NCBI GenBank assembly: GCA_021780215.1
Contig: JAJXZD010000212.1
Coordinates: 1-39,619 of the forward strand
Reading direction: 5' to 3'
Source of the DNA: Acidobacteriota bacterium
GTDB taxonomy: Bacteria > Acidobacteriota > Terriglobia > Acidiferrales > UBA7541
Length of the DNA stretch: 39,619 bases
Below, piece by piece: positions 27,604 to 36,197 of this stretch (positions are counted from its first letter, which is position 1; every line of letters starts with the position of its first letter). The position numbers and the translations under genes were made by a program. Under the pieces are notes generated by a model. The model was not told the origin of the DNA and made no database searches. It worked only from the letters and a program-made list of their open reading frames with translations.

Positions 27604-29079
27604 TCAGGCGTGCCTCGCCGGATGAGGATCGCGGGCGCCGGGAGTCGCTCCGTCCGCGGAGCGCGGGCGCCGGGCCTCAATCGTTTCGAGAATGGTTTCC
27701 ATCCTCACGCCACGCGAGCCTTTCAGGAGCAGCAGGTCTCCGCGTTCCAGGAACTCTTCAACGAATTGGGCGGCTTCCCTGGAATTTTCGAAGAACCGGG
27801 CCCGGGCCGGCGGATGCCCGGCTTCCACCGCGGCACGAACGAAATCTGCCGCATGCCCCTGCACTCCGAAGATCCAGTCAATTCTTCCGGACTGGGCCGC
27901 GAGCTGGCCACATTCCCGGTGCAGCTCGCGCGAAGATGCGCCCAGCTCGAGCATCTCTCCCGCCGCAAGAATGCGCCGGCGGTAGCCGGGAGTGGCGGCG
28001 AGAAGTTCAATGAGCGCCCCGAGGGCCGATGGGCTGGAATTGTACGAATCGTTGATCACACAAAATCCGTCGTCGAAGCAGACCACCTCGCCGCGCTTGT
28101 CCGCCGGCCGGAGAGACGGGAAAACGCGGCGCGCTTCCTCGGCGCCGATTCCCCAGACGCTGGCGCCCGCGAGTGCCGCAAGCGCGTTCATCACGTTGTG
28201 ACGCCCGATGAGCGGCAACTCGAGCCGCGCACGCCCCGAGGGACTGACGAAATCGAAAGCCGAGCCGGCGAGCCCCCGCTCCTCGATCTCCTCGGCGCGG
28301 AAGTCCGCGGCCGGCCCCATGCCGAAGCGGAGAACACGGCCTCGGGCCGCCTCCGCGAACCGGGAGACACGCTCGTCGTCCGCATTCAGTACGGCGACGG
28401 CCCCCGGCCACGCCAAGTTTTCGACCAGCTCGCGCTCGGCCAGCGCAATCTCCTCGACCGAAGAGAAAAACTCGAGGTGCTCCACCGCGACGCGCGTGAC
28501 CACTCCCACCTCAGGCCGGACAATCCGTGTAAGGTGCGCCAACTCCCCGCGATGCGACATTCCCAGCTCGACGATCGCTGCATCGTGCGTCTCCTCGAGT
28601 CGCAATAACGTCAGCGGCAGTCCGTATTCGTTGTTCAGATTTCCCTGCGTCTTCAGCACCCGGAATCGCGCGCCCAGGAGCGCCGCGAGAATTTCCTTCG
28701 TCGTCGTCTTGCCCACCGACCCGGCGACCGCCCCTATCCGCCGGCCGGGCTGTCCGGCCCGCCACCGCGCACCCGCGGCAGCCGCCAGACGCTGGAGCGC
28801 TCCGAGTGGATCCTCCACGGCAAAAAGCTTCCGGCGAATTTCCTCCGGGTATTTTCCCCACCGCTCGCTCGCCACCACGGCAGCCACAGCCCCGCGCTCC
28901 AGCACGGAGGCAATAAAGTCGTGCCCGTCGTGGCGCGGCCCGCAGATGGCGATGAACAGCTCTTTGGGCTGAAGTGTCCGCGAGTCAATCGAGACTCCGG
29001 CGACCTCCGCCGAGGATTCGAGGTCCCGGGGCGCCGCCACATCCAGCGTCTGAGCCAGTTGTTCGACCGTCCATCGCAT
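27604..29079 (-). CDS. murF: UDP-MurNAc-tripeptide D-alanyl-D-alanine ligase
   Basis: ATP-dependent ligase that adds D-Ala-D-Ala to UDP-MurNAc-tripeptide, completing the pentapeptide. The 491 residues have SIDSRTLQPKELFIAICGPRHDGHDF (MurF N-terminal domain), the P-loop GAVAGSVGKTTTKEILAALL, TQGNLNNEYGLPLTLLRL, ELGMSHRGELAHL, GRHNVMNALAAL and INDSYNSSPSAL. The P-loop begins GSVGKTTTK rather than the common GSNGKT/GSVGKT forms, which is within MurF variation. ATG 29079 is chosen because family similarity (MRWTVEQLAQTL) begins there; the frame is open for 76 more codons that overlap murE in another phase and look spurious. It ends one base before mraY. Confidence 0.96.
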   Translation of the reverse strand: MRWTVEQLAQTLDVAAPRDLESSAEVAGVSIDSRTLQPKELFIAICGPRHDGHDFIASVLERGAVAAVVASERWGKYPEEIRRKLFAVEDPLGALQRLAAAAGARWRAGQPGRRIGAVAGSVGKTTTKEILAALLGARFRVLKTQGNLNNEYGLPLTLLRLEETHDAAIVELGMSHRGELAHLTRIVRPEVGVVTRVAVEHLEFFSSVEEIALAERELVENLAWPGAVAVLNADDERVSRFAEAARGRVLRFGMGPAADFRAEEIEERGLAGSAFDFVSPSGRARLELPLIGRHNVMNALAALAGASVWGIGAEEARRVFPSLRPADKRGEVVCFDDGFCVINDSYNSSPSALGALIELLAATPGYRRRILAAGEMLELGASSRELHRECGQLAAQSGRIDWIFGVQGHAADFVRAAVEAGHPPARARFFENSREAAQFVEEFLERGDLLLLKGSRGVRMETILETIEARRPRSADGATPGARDPHPARHA

Positions 29080-29128
29080 CGCGTCGCCAACACTCCCGAC
29101 AACCGCCAAGGGCCCTACCCCGCGCCCG

Positions 29129-30637
29129 CTAAGCCGGCCGCCGCCTCGCTGCTCCCTTTGAAAATCCCCTCCGGCGGAGAATCGCCCGCGCTTTCTCGCG
29201 GTCATCGAACTCGATGGCGCCGTCGCGCAGAACCTGGGTGGTCTCGTGGCCTTTTCCGGCCAGCAGCACGACATCTCCGGGCCGCGCTTCACCCAGGGCG
29301 AGAACAATAGCCTGCTCGCGTTCGGCCTCGACCCGGTACTTTGCGTTGACTCGCTGCAATCCCACGGCTACGTCGTTGATGATCCGCAGCGGATCCTCGC
29401 TCCGTGGATTGTCGCTCGTCAGCACCACCAGATCGCTGAGCGAGCCCGCCGCCTCGCCCATCAGCGGACGCTTGGAGCGGTCGCGTTCCCCGCCGGCGCC
29501 GAAAACCGTGATGATCCGCCCCTCGGCGCTCAGTTCGCGCGCCGTGGCGATCAAATTCCACAGCGCATCATCCGTGTGGGCATAGTCCACCACCACGCGA
29601 AACGGCTGGCCCTCTTCAACGGATTCGAAACGGCCGGGTACGAGCGCAAGGTCCGCGATTCCCCGTTCGATGCTCCGGACAGGAATTTCCAGAGCAATGG
29701 CGGCACCGATGGCACCCAAAATGTTGTATACATTGATGCGCCCCACGAGCCGGGAGCAAATTTCGAGGTTTCCCAGAGGGGTCTGCGCCGTGAATTCCAG
29801 CCCCTCAAAGCTCAGCGAAAATTTCCTGGCGGTGACGTCCGGAGAGCCCTTCAATCCATAGGTAAGCGTTCGGCGGGCCAGTCCCGCCAATTGCACGCCG
29901 TACGGGTCATCGGTGTTGACGATGCCCGCGTTGGGCGAACCTGCGCCGGTGCCCTCAAAAAGCCGCCGCTTCGCGGCGAAATAGTCCTCAAAGGTTGCGT
30001 GATAGTCGAGATGGTCCCGGGTCAGGTTCGTGAAGATGGCCGCCGCGAAATGGCATCCCCACAGCCGCTCCATCGCCAGCGCATGAGAACTCGCCTCGAT
30101 CGTTGCGTGCGTTCCCCCGGCATCGCGAATCTCCGCGAACATCTGCTGGATGTCCAGCGATTCCGGCGTGGTATTCCCAGCGGGCCGCATTCCGCGCGGC
30201 GTGCGATGTCCCGTCGTTCCAATCAGCCCGGCGACGTGCCCCGCTGCGTGCAAGATCGAGTCCACGAGAAAAGCGGTCGTGGTCTTTCCATTGGTTCCTG
30301 TCACGGCCGTGAGCTGTAGGGCGTCAGCGGGATGTCCGTAAAAATTGGCCGCCGCGCGAGCCAGCCCGCGGCGTCCGGAACCGGGAGCCAGTTCGACCCA
30401 AACTGCCTCCGAAGGAAATCCCGCCGGCCGGGGCGCTTCACTGGCCACCGCCACCGCGCCGCGCTCCAAAGCGGCTTGAACAAAGGCTGTTCCATCAAGC
30501 TTCTCTCCGCGCAAAGCGAAGAAGAGGGCGCCAGGAACAACTTTTCGGCTATCGCACGCGACGGCGCGTATCTCGACTTCGACTGTCCTTGCGGCGCGGG
30601 CGATTTCCGTTCCGGCCAGTAATTCTTGCAGTCTCAT
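29129..30637 (-). CDS. murE: UDP-MurNAc-L-Ala-D-Glu meso-diaminopimelate ligase
   Basis: Adds the third amino acid of the stem peptide. The 502 residues contain DSRKVVPGALFFALRG, the P-loop TAVTGTNGKTTTAFLVDSIL, IEASSHALAMERLWG, FTNLTRDHLDYHATFEDYFAAK, VDYAHTDDALWNLI and TVFGAGGERDRSKRPLMG. The substrate loop reads SDNPRSEDP: the DNPR motif marks meso-diaminopimelate specificity, so this organism should have DAP-type, Gram-negative peptidoglycan. ATG 30637 is chosen over longer options because MRLQELL matches the family start and AGGG lies close upstream. It follows ftsI by 74 bases and precedes murF by 49. Confidence 0.97.
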   Translation of the reverse strand: MRLQELLAGTEIARAARTVEVEIRAVACDSRKVVPGALFFALRGEKLDGTAFVQAALERGAVAVASEAPRPAGFPSEAVWVELAPGSGRRGLARAAANFYGHPADALQLTAVTGTNGKTTTAFLVDSILHAAGHVAGLIGTTGHRTPRGMRPAGNTTPESLDIQQMFAEIRDAGGTHATIEASSHALAMERLWGCHFAAAIFTNLTRDHLDYHATFEDYFAAKRRLFEGTGAGSPNAGIVNTDDPYGVQLAGLARRTLTYGLKGSPDVTARKFSLSFEGLEFTAQTPLGNLEICSRLVGRINVYNILGAIGAAIALEIPVRSIERGIADLALVPGRFESVEEGQPFRVVVDYAHTDDALWNLIATARELSAEGRIITVFGAGGERDRSKRPLMGEAAGSLSDLVVLTSDNPRSEDPLRIINDVAVGLQRVNAKYRVEAEREQAIVLALGEARPGDVVLLAGKGHETTQVLRDGAIEFDDREKARAILRRRGFSKGAARRRPA

Positions 30638-30711
30638 GCCCTGCAATTCCCGTTTTCGTCTCGCATTTTGTCGGACAACTTTCGCCCCGGGTTGTATCGT
30701 GGTGGGCCGGC

Positions 30712-32760
30712 TCACTGAGCAGCCCCGTGCGCGGCCTGCGACGCCGCACGCCCAGGCTCACCAAGGCGCACAGTCAATGTAGTTCCCCGCGTGACTTCTG
30801 CTCCGGCCTGGGGAAACTGCTCGATGGCGACTCCGTCGCCAATCACAGCGGGCACGAGTCCCAAGCGCGAGCACGCCTCGGTGACGCCGCGAACCGTCTG
30901 GCCCGCAAGGTCTGGCACGGCCACAACGCCCTGTTCCCCGAAGGCCACGGTTTGCGCCGCACCCTCCGCCTGCCGGCTCTTGGCAACCGCGGCTTCAAAA
31001 CGCGCCTCGCTCCCGTCCCTATCCGCGGATGGCGGGGCCGGACGAATCAGCAGCTTGTTGCGTGCGGTTTCGGTGTCCGCCGGCAGAGGCACGTCGTGCG
31101 GCACGTGCATATAGGCCAGGACCTGTTCGGCAACGCGTTTGAAAACCGGTCCGGCGACGGCCCCGCCATGATGCTCGCCCACGGGAGAGTCCAGCACCAC
31201 CAGGATCGCCACAGAGGGATTGTTCACCGGAGCAAAGCCGACAAACGAGGCGTTGTATTCCGTGCGCGAATAGCGTCCTGTGGCGGGATCAATCTTCTGC
31301 GCTGTCCCCGACTTGCCCCCGGACGTGTAGCCCTGAAGCTGCGCGTGTTTTCCCGTCCCTTCTATCATGACATCTTCCATCATCTCGCGCATCTTGGCGG
31401 CCGTTCTCGCGTCCGTCACCTGGTGAGGCGCCCGGCTCGGCGGGGTTTCATCCATGCCATCCGCAGCCTGCACGCCGAGGACGATCCTGGGGAGATACAC
31501 CGTGCCCCCATTGGCGATGGCTGAAATGGCCGATACGATCTGAATCGGGGTGACGCTCACTTCCTGCCCCATGGCAATGGAACCGATCGAGCTCGCCGAC
31601 CATTCGTCCACCGGCCGCAACAGGCCCCGGTTCTCTCCCGGCAAGGGAATTCCAGTCAACTGGCCCACGCCGAATCCTCGAATCACATCGTAGAAGCGCG
31701 GCGCGCCCATCCGAAGCGCCATCTTGATCGCGCCCACATCACTCGAATTGGCCAGGATGCCGCGAACGCTCAGGACGCCGAACCGTTTCCAATCGTGGAT
31801 CAAACGCCCGCCCACCAAAATCTTGCCCATCTGGCAGTCCACCAACTCATCCGGACGCGCCAGGCCGTTTTCGATGGCGCCGGTCAGCGTGAGGACTTTG
31901 AAAGTCGAGCCCGGCTCATAGGCCGCGCTCACCGCGCGGTCCATGCGGGCGTCCGCTGGATAGCTGCCCGCATCATTCGGATCGAAGGGCGGCCAGTTTG
32001 CCACGGCCAGCAGATTCCCTGTGTCGGGATCCTGCACTACCACAACGCCATGCTTGGCGTGTGTTTTCTGAATGGCTTGATCGAGCTCTTTTTCCGCGAT
32101 GTACTGGATTGTTTCGTCCAGCGTCAACGCGACGCTGGCCCCGGATTCGGCGGCGGCTTCCCGGCGGTCGTACCACCGGCGGCGGCCGTCTGCCATCACC
32201 ATCATGCGGCCGGGCCGGCCACGAATCTCCTTATCGAGCGAATATTCGATTCCGCCGATTCCCTTCTCATCCACATCCACGTATCCCAGCACGGACGCGG
32301 CCAGCTCCCGCTGTGGATACACACGGCGATTCTCTTTCTGAAAAAAGACTCCGCGCAGGTTCAGGTCCCCTATGCGCTGCACGGTCTCCGGAGAGAGTTT
32401 TCTGGCCAGCCGCACGGGAGTACGCGCCTCGCGAATCCTGACGGCAATTTCCTCGGGCGGAAGGTCGAGCGCGCGAGACAACAAGCCGCTGACCATATCC
32501 ACGTCCGCAATCTCAGCGGGGTCGGCAAAGACCGAATCCATCGGCAGGCTGACGGCCAGCTCCCGCCCCTTGCGGTCATAGATCGCCCCGCGCATCGGGC
32601 TGATTTCGAAGATGCGCTGCTGCTGGCGTTCGGCCCTGGCAAGATAATCGCTGTAGTGGAGAAGTTGAAGGTATCCCAAGCGTCCCGCCACGGCCGCCAT
32701 CCAGGCCATCCCCAAGGCCCAGACGACTAACCAGCGGAACCGCGTCTTGTGCTGCGCCAT
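30712..32760 (-). CDS. ftsI: Class B penicillin-binding protein FtsI (PBP3) with a C-terminal PASTA domain
   Basis: Septal DD-transpeptidase that works with FtsW. The 682 residues have a cytosolic tail, one membrane helix (about 9-28), the dimerisation domain with ISPMRGAIYDRKGRELAVS, and the transpeptidase domain. Active-site motifs: STFK (285-288, nucleophile Ser), SSD (339-341, where SxN is usual) and KSGT (483-486, in place of KTGT). A PASTA domain follows (about 605-670, VAVPDLAGQTVRGVTEACSRLGL), a feature common outside the proteobacteria. ATG 32760 starts just before the membrane helix; a frame open for 29 more codons is unlikely. It follows ftsL, and the gene order makes it FtsI. Confidence 0.96.
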   Translation of the reverse strand: MAQHKTRFRWLVVWALGMAWMAAVAGRLGYLQLLHYSDYLARAERQQQRIFEISPMRGAIYDRKGRELAVSLPMDSVFADPAEIADVDMVSGLLSRALDLPPEEIAVRIREARTPVRLARKLSPETVQRIGDLNLRGVFFQKENRRVYPQRELAASVLGYVDVDEKGIGGIEYSLDKEIRGRPGRMMVMADGRRRWYDRREAAAESGASVALTLDETIQYIAEKELDQAIQKTHAKHGVVVVQDPDTGNLLAVANWPPFDPNDAGSYPADARMDRAVSAAYEPGSTFKVLTLTGAIENGLARPDELVDCQMGKILVGGRLIHDWKRFGVLSVRGILANSSDVGAIKMALRMGAPRFYDVIRGFGVGQLTGIPLPGENRGLLRPVDEWSASSIGSIAMGQEVSVTPIQIVSAISAIANGGTVYLPRIVLGVQAADGMDETPPSRAPHQVTDARTAAKMREMMEDVMIEGTGKHAQLQGYTSGGKSGTAQKIDPATGRYSRTEYNASFVGFAPVNNPSVAILVVLDSPVGEHHGGAVAGPVFKRVAEQVLAYMHVPHDVPLPADTETARNKLLIRPAPPSADRDGSEARFEAAVAKSRQAEGAAQTVAFGEQGVVAVPDLAGQTVRGVTEACSRLGLVPAVIGDGVAIEQFPQAGAEVTRGTTLTVRLGEPGRAASQAAHGAAQ

Positions 32761-32894
32761 GGACTTCGGCCCGTCACTCCGCCTGAAATGATTCCGCACT
32801 TTCCGCAGCTGTGCCACCGGCGGGAAATGGTTGTGCCGGGCTGCCACGCCTCAGGCCCGGTTGAAGATCTTGCCGTCGCCGGCAATCGAGAAAA

Positions 32895-33290
32895 TCAGGG
32901 CCGGGCAGCCGACTGCCCGAGCTGCGCCTCAGCCACCACGGCATTCGCCGCCGCCCCTTCGGCAGTGGGTGCAACCTGGCTGGGCACAGGGACCGTCAAC
33001 CCGAGCTCATTCCGGGCTATCGTCTCGACCCGGCCAGGCGACCGCAAGGTGGCCACTTCCAACTGAAGCTGCTGGTTCAACTCCGCCGCCTGCGCGCGCT
33101 GGACATCGAGCTGCTCGATCCGGTACCGAATCTGAATGCACTCGAAATGCTGCCACGCATAGACGAGCAAGCACGCGGCCAGCACCACGCCAGCCGCCAG
33201 GCGATGCCATAGATCGCGCATCTGCGCCGGAGAAGCGGGCCGCACGAGGTGTGAATTATCGATGCGTTTGACGGTATAAAATTCGGTCAT
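32895..33290 (-). CDS. ftsL: FtsL-like cell division protein
   Basis: A 131-residue bitopic protein: a cytosolic N-terminus, one membrane helix (about 31-50, LAAGVVLAACLLVYAWQHF), then a heptad-rich coiled coil (about 52-90, IRYRIEQLDVQRAQAAELNQ and following) and IARNELGLTVP, typical of FtsL/DivIC. It would pair with FtsB and FtsQ to activate FtsWI. The 30-residue Ala-rich tail is not conserved. Sequence conservation is low in this family, so the call leans on topology and on position between rsmH and ftsI, its standard place. ATG 33290 overlaps the rsmH stop as ATGA. It is separated from ftsI by about 135 bases in which I see no gene. Confidence 0.9.
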   Translation of the reverse strand: MTEFYTVKRIDNSHLVRPASPAQMRDLWHRLAAGVVLAACLLVYAWQHFECIQIRYRIEQLDVQRAQAAELNQQLQLEVATLRSPGRVETIARNELGLTVPVPSQVAPTAEGAAANAVVAEAQLGQSAARP

Positions 33291-34213
33291 GATTCGCTCC
33301 CGGCTGGGCTTTCGTGCGCTGGCGCCATCTTTTCAATCACCCGCATTTTGGCGGAGCGCGACCGGGGATTGTTCTGGACTTCTTCTGCGCCGGGCTGGAT
33401 CGCTTTCTTCGTCAGCAGGCGGAAACTTCCCTCCCGCGCCAAGCGCTGGAAGGTCTGCTTGACCTTCCGGTCTTCCTTCGAGTGATAGCTGAGGACGATC
33501 CAACGCCCTCCCAAAGACAACGTGACAGGGGTCCGTGAAAGAAACTGCTCGAGCTCCTCCTCTTCTCGATTCACCGCTATCCGCAGCGCCAGAAACGTTT
33601 TTGTCGCGGGCTGCAGTTTCTGCCTTCCCCTTGCCCTTCGGGCCCCTGCCACAACCGTTGCCAGGTGCGCGGTATCGCGAATCGGCCGCGCGCGAACAAT
33701 TGCCCTGGCGATCCTGCGTGAATCGGTCTCCTCGGCTTTCTGGTAGAGAAGATCGGCCAGTTCCCTTTCTGACCAGTAATTCACAATCTCGTCCGCGGTG
33801 AGCGCGGTTTCCGGGTTCATCCGCATGTCCAGCGGCGCAGCCCAGCGGAAAGAAAACCCGCGTTCCGGACTGTCCAGCTCGAACGTGGACATGCCCAGAT
33901 CGGCCAGAACTCCGTCAAACGGAGGAAGCTTCTCTCCCTGCGTCCACTTCCCTTCCGCGAGTTCGCCGATCTTCGAAAATTCCGCGTGCACTAGAATCAC
34001 CTTGTCCCGATACGGCAGCAACCGTTCCCGAGCAATCTCAAGCGCCTGCGGGTCCCGGTCCAGCACCACCAGTCGCCCCGCTTCCAGCCGCCGGGCGATC
34101 TCAAGTGCGTGCCCGCCGGTACCGGCCGTCGCGTCCAGATACATTCCGTCGGGCCGAATGCGGAGCCATTCCATCACCTCCGCCGCCAAGACGGGCGTAT
34201 GCAAGACGCTCAA
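33287..34213 (-). CDS. rsmH: 16S rRNA (cytosine(1402)-N4)-methyltransferase
   Basis: SAM-dependent enzyme (formerly MraW) that methylates N4 of C1402 in 16S rRNA near the P site; conserved second gene of dcw clusters. The 308 residues show HTPVLAAEVMEWL, the SAM site YLDATAGTGGHALEIAR, VVLDRDPQALEIA, GVLADLGMSTFELDSPERGFSF, LDMRM and the C-terminal LSYHSKEDRKVKQTF (usually SFHSLEDR). It starts at ATG 34213, three bases after the mraZ stop, and overlaps ftsL by ATGA. Identification is certain. Confidence 0.98.
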   Translation of the reverse strand: MSVLHTPVLAAEVMEWLRIRPDGMYLDATAGTGGHALEIARRLEAGRLVVLDRDPQALEIARERLLPYRDKVILVHAEFSKIGELAEGKWTQGEKLPPFDGVLADLGMSTFELDSPERGFSFRWAAPLDMRMNPETALTADEIVNYWSERELADLLYQKAEETDSRRIARAIVRARPIRDTAHLATVVAGARRARGRQKLQPATKTFLALRIAVNREEEELEQFLSRTPVTLSLGGRWIVLSYHSKEDRKVKQTFQRLAREGSFRLLTKKAIQPGAEEVQNNPRSRSAKMRVIEKMAPAHESPAGSES

Positions 34214-34216
34214 AAG

Positions 34217-34654
34217 CTAAATGCCCAGACTGTCCAGAACCTGTTCGTCTTCCGCCGTAAATTGATTACTATGCAAGCGGTCAAGGAACCGGGCGTGGTT
34301 CCAAACTTCCAGGTAGGTGAGCTGTCCCTGAACATCCACCTCACCCTTCATCAGCGCCGATTCCCGCAAAACGGGCGGAATCAAAACGCGCCCTTGCCCG
34401 TCCACCTCGACCACCTGGCCGTAATAGTTGGCCCGCTCGAGAAACTTTCTCCGAACGGAATGGTGCGAGGAAAGTTGCGCGAGCTTCCTCTCGATCTCTT
34501 CCCACGCCTTCATCGGATAGATACGCGCGTGATCTCCACGGGCGCTGGTCACGTAGAACTTCCGGCCGGCCCGAAGCATCTCGGACAAAAAGGTAGCGGG
34601 AATCTTCAGCCGCCCCTTGTCGTCCACCGTCGCCAGACAGTTGCCCCGCAGCAT
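34217..34654 (-). CDS. mraZ: Transcriptional regulator MraZ
   Basis: DNA-binding protein of the AbrB/MraZ fold that controls its own dcw operon. The 145 residues form two tandem SpoVT-AbrB-like repeats: GNCLATVDDKGRLKIPATFL with YVTSARGDHARIYP, and GQVVEVDGQGRVLIPPVL with VQGQLTYLEVWNHARF. Each shows the DxxGRxxIP motif of the family. ATG 34654 follows GGGAGG with seven-base spacing; a frame start eight codons upstream is less likely. Its target is probably the block of 10-bp-phased GTGG repeats (34721-34769) just upstream, so negative autoregulation is expected as in E. coli. It is the first gene of the dcw operon. Confidence 0.97.
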   Translation of the reverse strand: MLRGNCLATVDDKGRLKIPATFLSEMLRAGRKFYVTSARGDHARIYPMKAWEEIERKLAQLSSHHSVRRKFLERANYYGQVVEVDGQGRVLIPPVLRESALMKGEVDVQGQLTYLEVWNHARFLDRLHSNQFTAEDEQVLDSLGI

Positions 34655-34720
34655 GGCCCGCCCTCCCAGCCCCACACGGCGTTTCGGCGCCGGTCGTCAC
34701 TTTCCTGTCCTGTCCGGGCC

Positions 34721-34769
34721 TTCCACCCCGTTTCACTTTCAACCACTCCTGACCACTTTCACCCACTTT
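34721..34769 (-). promoter_or_regulatory. MraZ operator: five GTG(G) repeats at exact 10-bp spacing
   Basis: Reading the minus strand, nine-base units start at 34769, 34759, 34749, 34739 and 34729: AAAGTGGGT, AAAGTGGTC, GGAGTGGTT, AAAGTGAAA, GGGGTGGAA. GTG recurs every ten bases, one helical turn. This matches the known MraZ-box style (TGGG-N repeats in E. coli, AAAGTG repeats in mycoplasmas). It begins at the predicted start site, well placed for repression. Confidence 0.75.
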
Positions 34770-34776
34770 GGCCCCG

Positions 34777-34804
34777 ATTGTAAATGTGTTCTCATGCTTG
34801 TCAA
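34777..34804 (-). promoter_or_regulatory. Sigma70 promoter of the dcw operon
   Basis: A consensus TTGACA (34804-34799), a 16-bp spacer, and TACAAT (34782-34777). The predicted start is near 34770, directly at the first MraZ repeat, giving mraZ a leader of about 116 bases. It is the best promoter match noticed in the window. Confidence 0.75.
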
Positions 34805-35066
34805 GGGGAATGTTGCAATCTGAGAAAAAAATTGCGCGGCCATGTGCCAGAACGATTCGCGCCGCTTCCGCGCTTCTCTGCCCCACACACAAGCTCCGGT
34901 AGGCGGTGCGACTCCGTGCCCGAGGGCTGGTGGCCGACGCGCGGCGAACTCCGGAAATGTTCTGAAAGAGTCAACCCTGTGCGCGGCAGAATTAGCTGTT
35001 GAACGGCCGGCTGCGCGCCGGGGCGCGGGCAAATCTCCTCATCGGTGAAAGCTTCGCAGGAGGCAG

Positions 35067-35684
35067 TTACGGCGTCGGGCTGGGATTGCGGAGCGAGTTC
35101 AGCTCCCGCAACATGGAGCGCTCATTTTCATTGAGGCCTTGCAGGAAGCGCGGATCGTTCAAAGCGGCCTGCTGCGTCGAGGGGCTCATGTTGCGAAGCA
35201 CCGCCAGATGGCGGTTGATCGCCTGGCGCCTTTCACGAGGAAGAGCGCGCCATTGCGGCAGCAGGGTGTTGCGCACGTACTGGCGCTGCTGGGGAGTCAT
35301 GCGTTCGAAAGCGGCTTCGGCGCTGCGCGCCTCCTGCTTTTGCTCGGGAGTCAGGTTGTTCCAGCGCTGCAAATTCCGGCGAATCTGCTCCTGTCGCCAG
35401 GGAGGCAGATTCTGGAAGCGCTCGTTATTGCGCAGAAAACGCTCCTGCTGGTCCGGAGGGAGCTCGCGCAATTTCTCGATCCACCGGGGCGGCAATCCGG
35501 CCATGCCGCGCAAATTCGACTGCTCGTTGCGTTGCGGGCCGCTTTGGCCGGCCATCGGTGGAGGAGAACTGCGTCCGCCCGGGCCTTCCCTCCCGCGCTG
35601 CGCGAACCGCGCCGCTGAGGGCCGCGCCAGAAGGCCGGAAAGCAGCGGAAGCGCGGTTGCAAGTATCAGGAGGCGCGATCGCAC
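35067..35684 (-). CDS. DUF3106-like exported repeat protein
   Basis: A 205-residue protein of unknown function. The N-terminus (about 1-25) is a signal peptide ending near ARPSAA. The rest is built from about six repeats of roughly 18 residues, each starting with L/M-(P/T/S)-(P/R), for example LPPDQQERFLRNNERFQN, LPPWRQEQIRRNLQRWNN and LTPEQKQEARSAEAAFER. They are charged, Gln/Arg-rich and helical in appearance. Similar DUF3106-type proteins occur behind sigma/anti-sigma pairs in Acidobacteriota, as I recall. GTG 35684 follows the anti-sigma TAA with no gap, and GGAGG lies in the end of that gene, so translation is coupled. The operon suggests an envelope or stress role, but no function can be stated. 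Confidence 0.8.
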   Translation of the reverse strand: MRSRLLILATALPLLSGLLARPSAARFAQRGREGPGGRSSPPPMAGQSGPQRNEQSNLRGMAGLPPRWIEKLRELPPDQQERFLRNNERFQNLPPWRQEQIRRNLQRWNNLTPEQKQEARSAEAAFERMTPQQRQYVRNTLLPQWRALPRERRQAINRHLAVLRNMSPSTQQAALNDPRFLQGLNENERSMLRELNSLRNPSPTP

Positions 35685-36197
35685 TTAGATTCCTCCGTCA
35701 TCGTGAGTTGCCGGCTGCTCCGGCTGCGCCGCATCGGGAGAAGCAGCCGGGGCCAGTTCGGAGAGAGCGTCAATATTGGTCACAATGTCATAGTTTTCGA
35801 GCACGCCCAGATTCTGGATCGCATTGAAATCCCCTTGCTGTACTGGGGAAGCAGCCGGTGGAGCGGCGCGGTTGCTGAGCGGCAACTTGGCCACAAAGAT
35901 GGCCATGGCAAGCAGCAGCGCGGCGGAGAATGCCAGGCGCGGCTGCGGCAGGAACGCCGGGAACCAGCGCCGCCGCGGCTCGGCCGCGATCCGCTCGCGA
36001 ACGCGCACGTCAAATCCGAAGGAAGGCTCGAGCAAGGGCAGTTCGTCGAGCACCGTAAAGACCTTGCGGAACTCCCCGGCGCGCATCTGGCAGGCCGCGC
36101 AACTGGCAAGATGATCTTCCATCTCCCGGCGCTCGGCGGAAATCACCCGGTGATCCAGATAAGCGATCAACCCGGCGGAAACTTCCTCACAAGTCAT
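35685..36197 (-). CDS. Zinc-finger anti-sigma factor (zf-HC2), membrane-bound
   Basis: A 170-residue anti-sigma factor expected to hold the adjacent ECF sigma factor inactive at the membrane until a signal arrives. The N-terminal ZAS domain has MTCEEVSAGLIAYLD and the zinc motif HLASCAAC (His29, Cys33, Cys36). A membrane helix follows at about 88-106 (LAFSAALLLAMAIFVAKLPL). The periplasmic tail (about 65 residues) includes DFNAIQNLGVLENYDIVTNIDALSEL, a common ending in Acidobacteriota anti-sigma proteins. ATG 36197 has AGGAAGG five bases upstream and overlaps the sigma stop as ATGA. Pairing with the sigma factor is strong from context. Confidence 0.92.
   Translation of the reverse strand: MTCEEVSAGLIAYLDHRVISAERREMEDHLASCAACQMRAGEFRKVFTVLDELPLLEPSFGFDVRVRERIAAEPRRRWFPAFLPQPRLAFSAALLLAMAIFVAKLPLSNRAAPPAASPVQQGDFNAIQNLGVLENYDIVTNIDALSELAPAASPDAAQPEQPATHDDGGI

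Noticed and set aside
25749-28013. Very long plus-strand frame (754 codons) opposite murD, mraY and murF
   Set aside because: Rich in His, Arg and Gln, as expected for antisense of GC-rich genes; all three genes on the other strand are certain.
35007-35021. Terminator hairpin after the DUF3106-like gene
   Set aside because: Only a five-base stem (CCGGC/GCCGG), far from the stop and with no T-run.
34805-35066. RNase P RNA or 6S RNA upstream of mraZ
   Set aside because: The region is only about 260 bases and lacks the conserved RNase P motif GAGGAAAGTCC; no tRNA-like fold was seen either.
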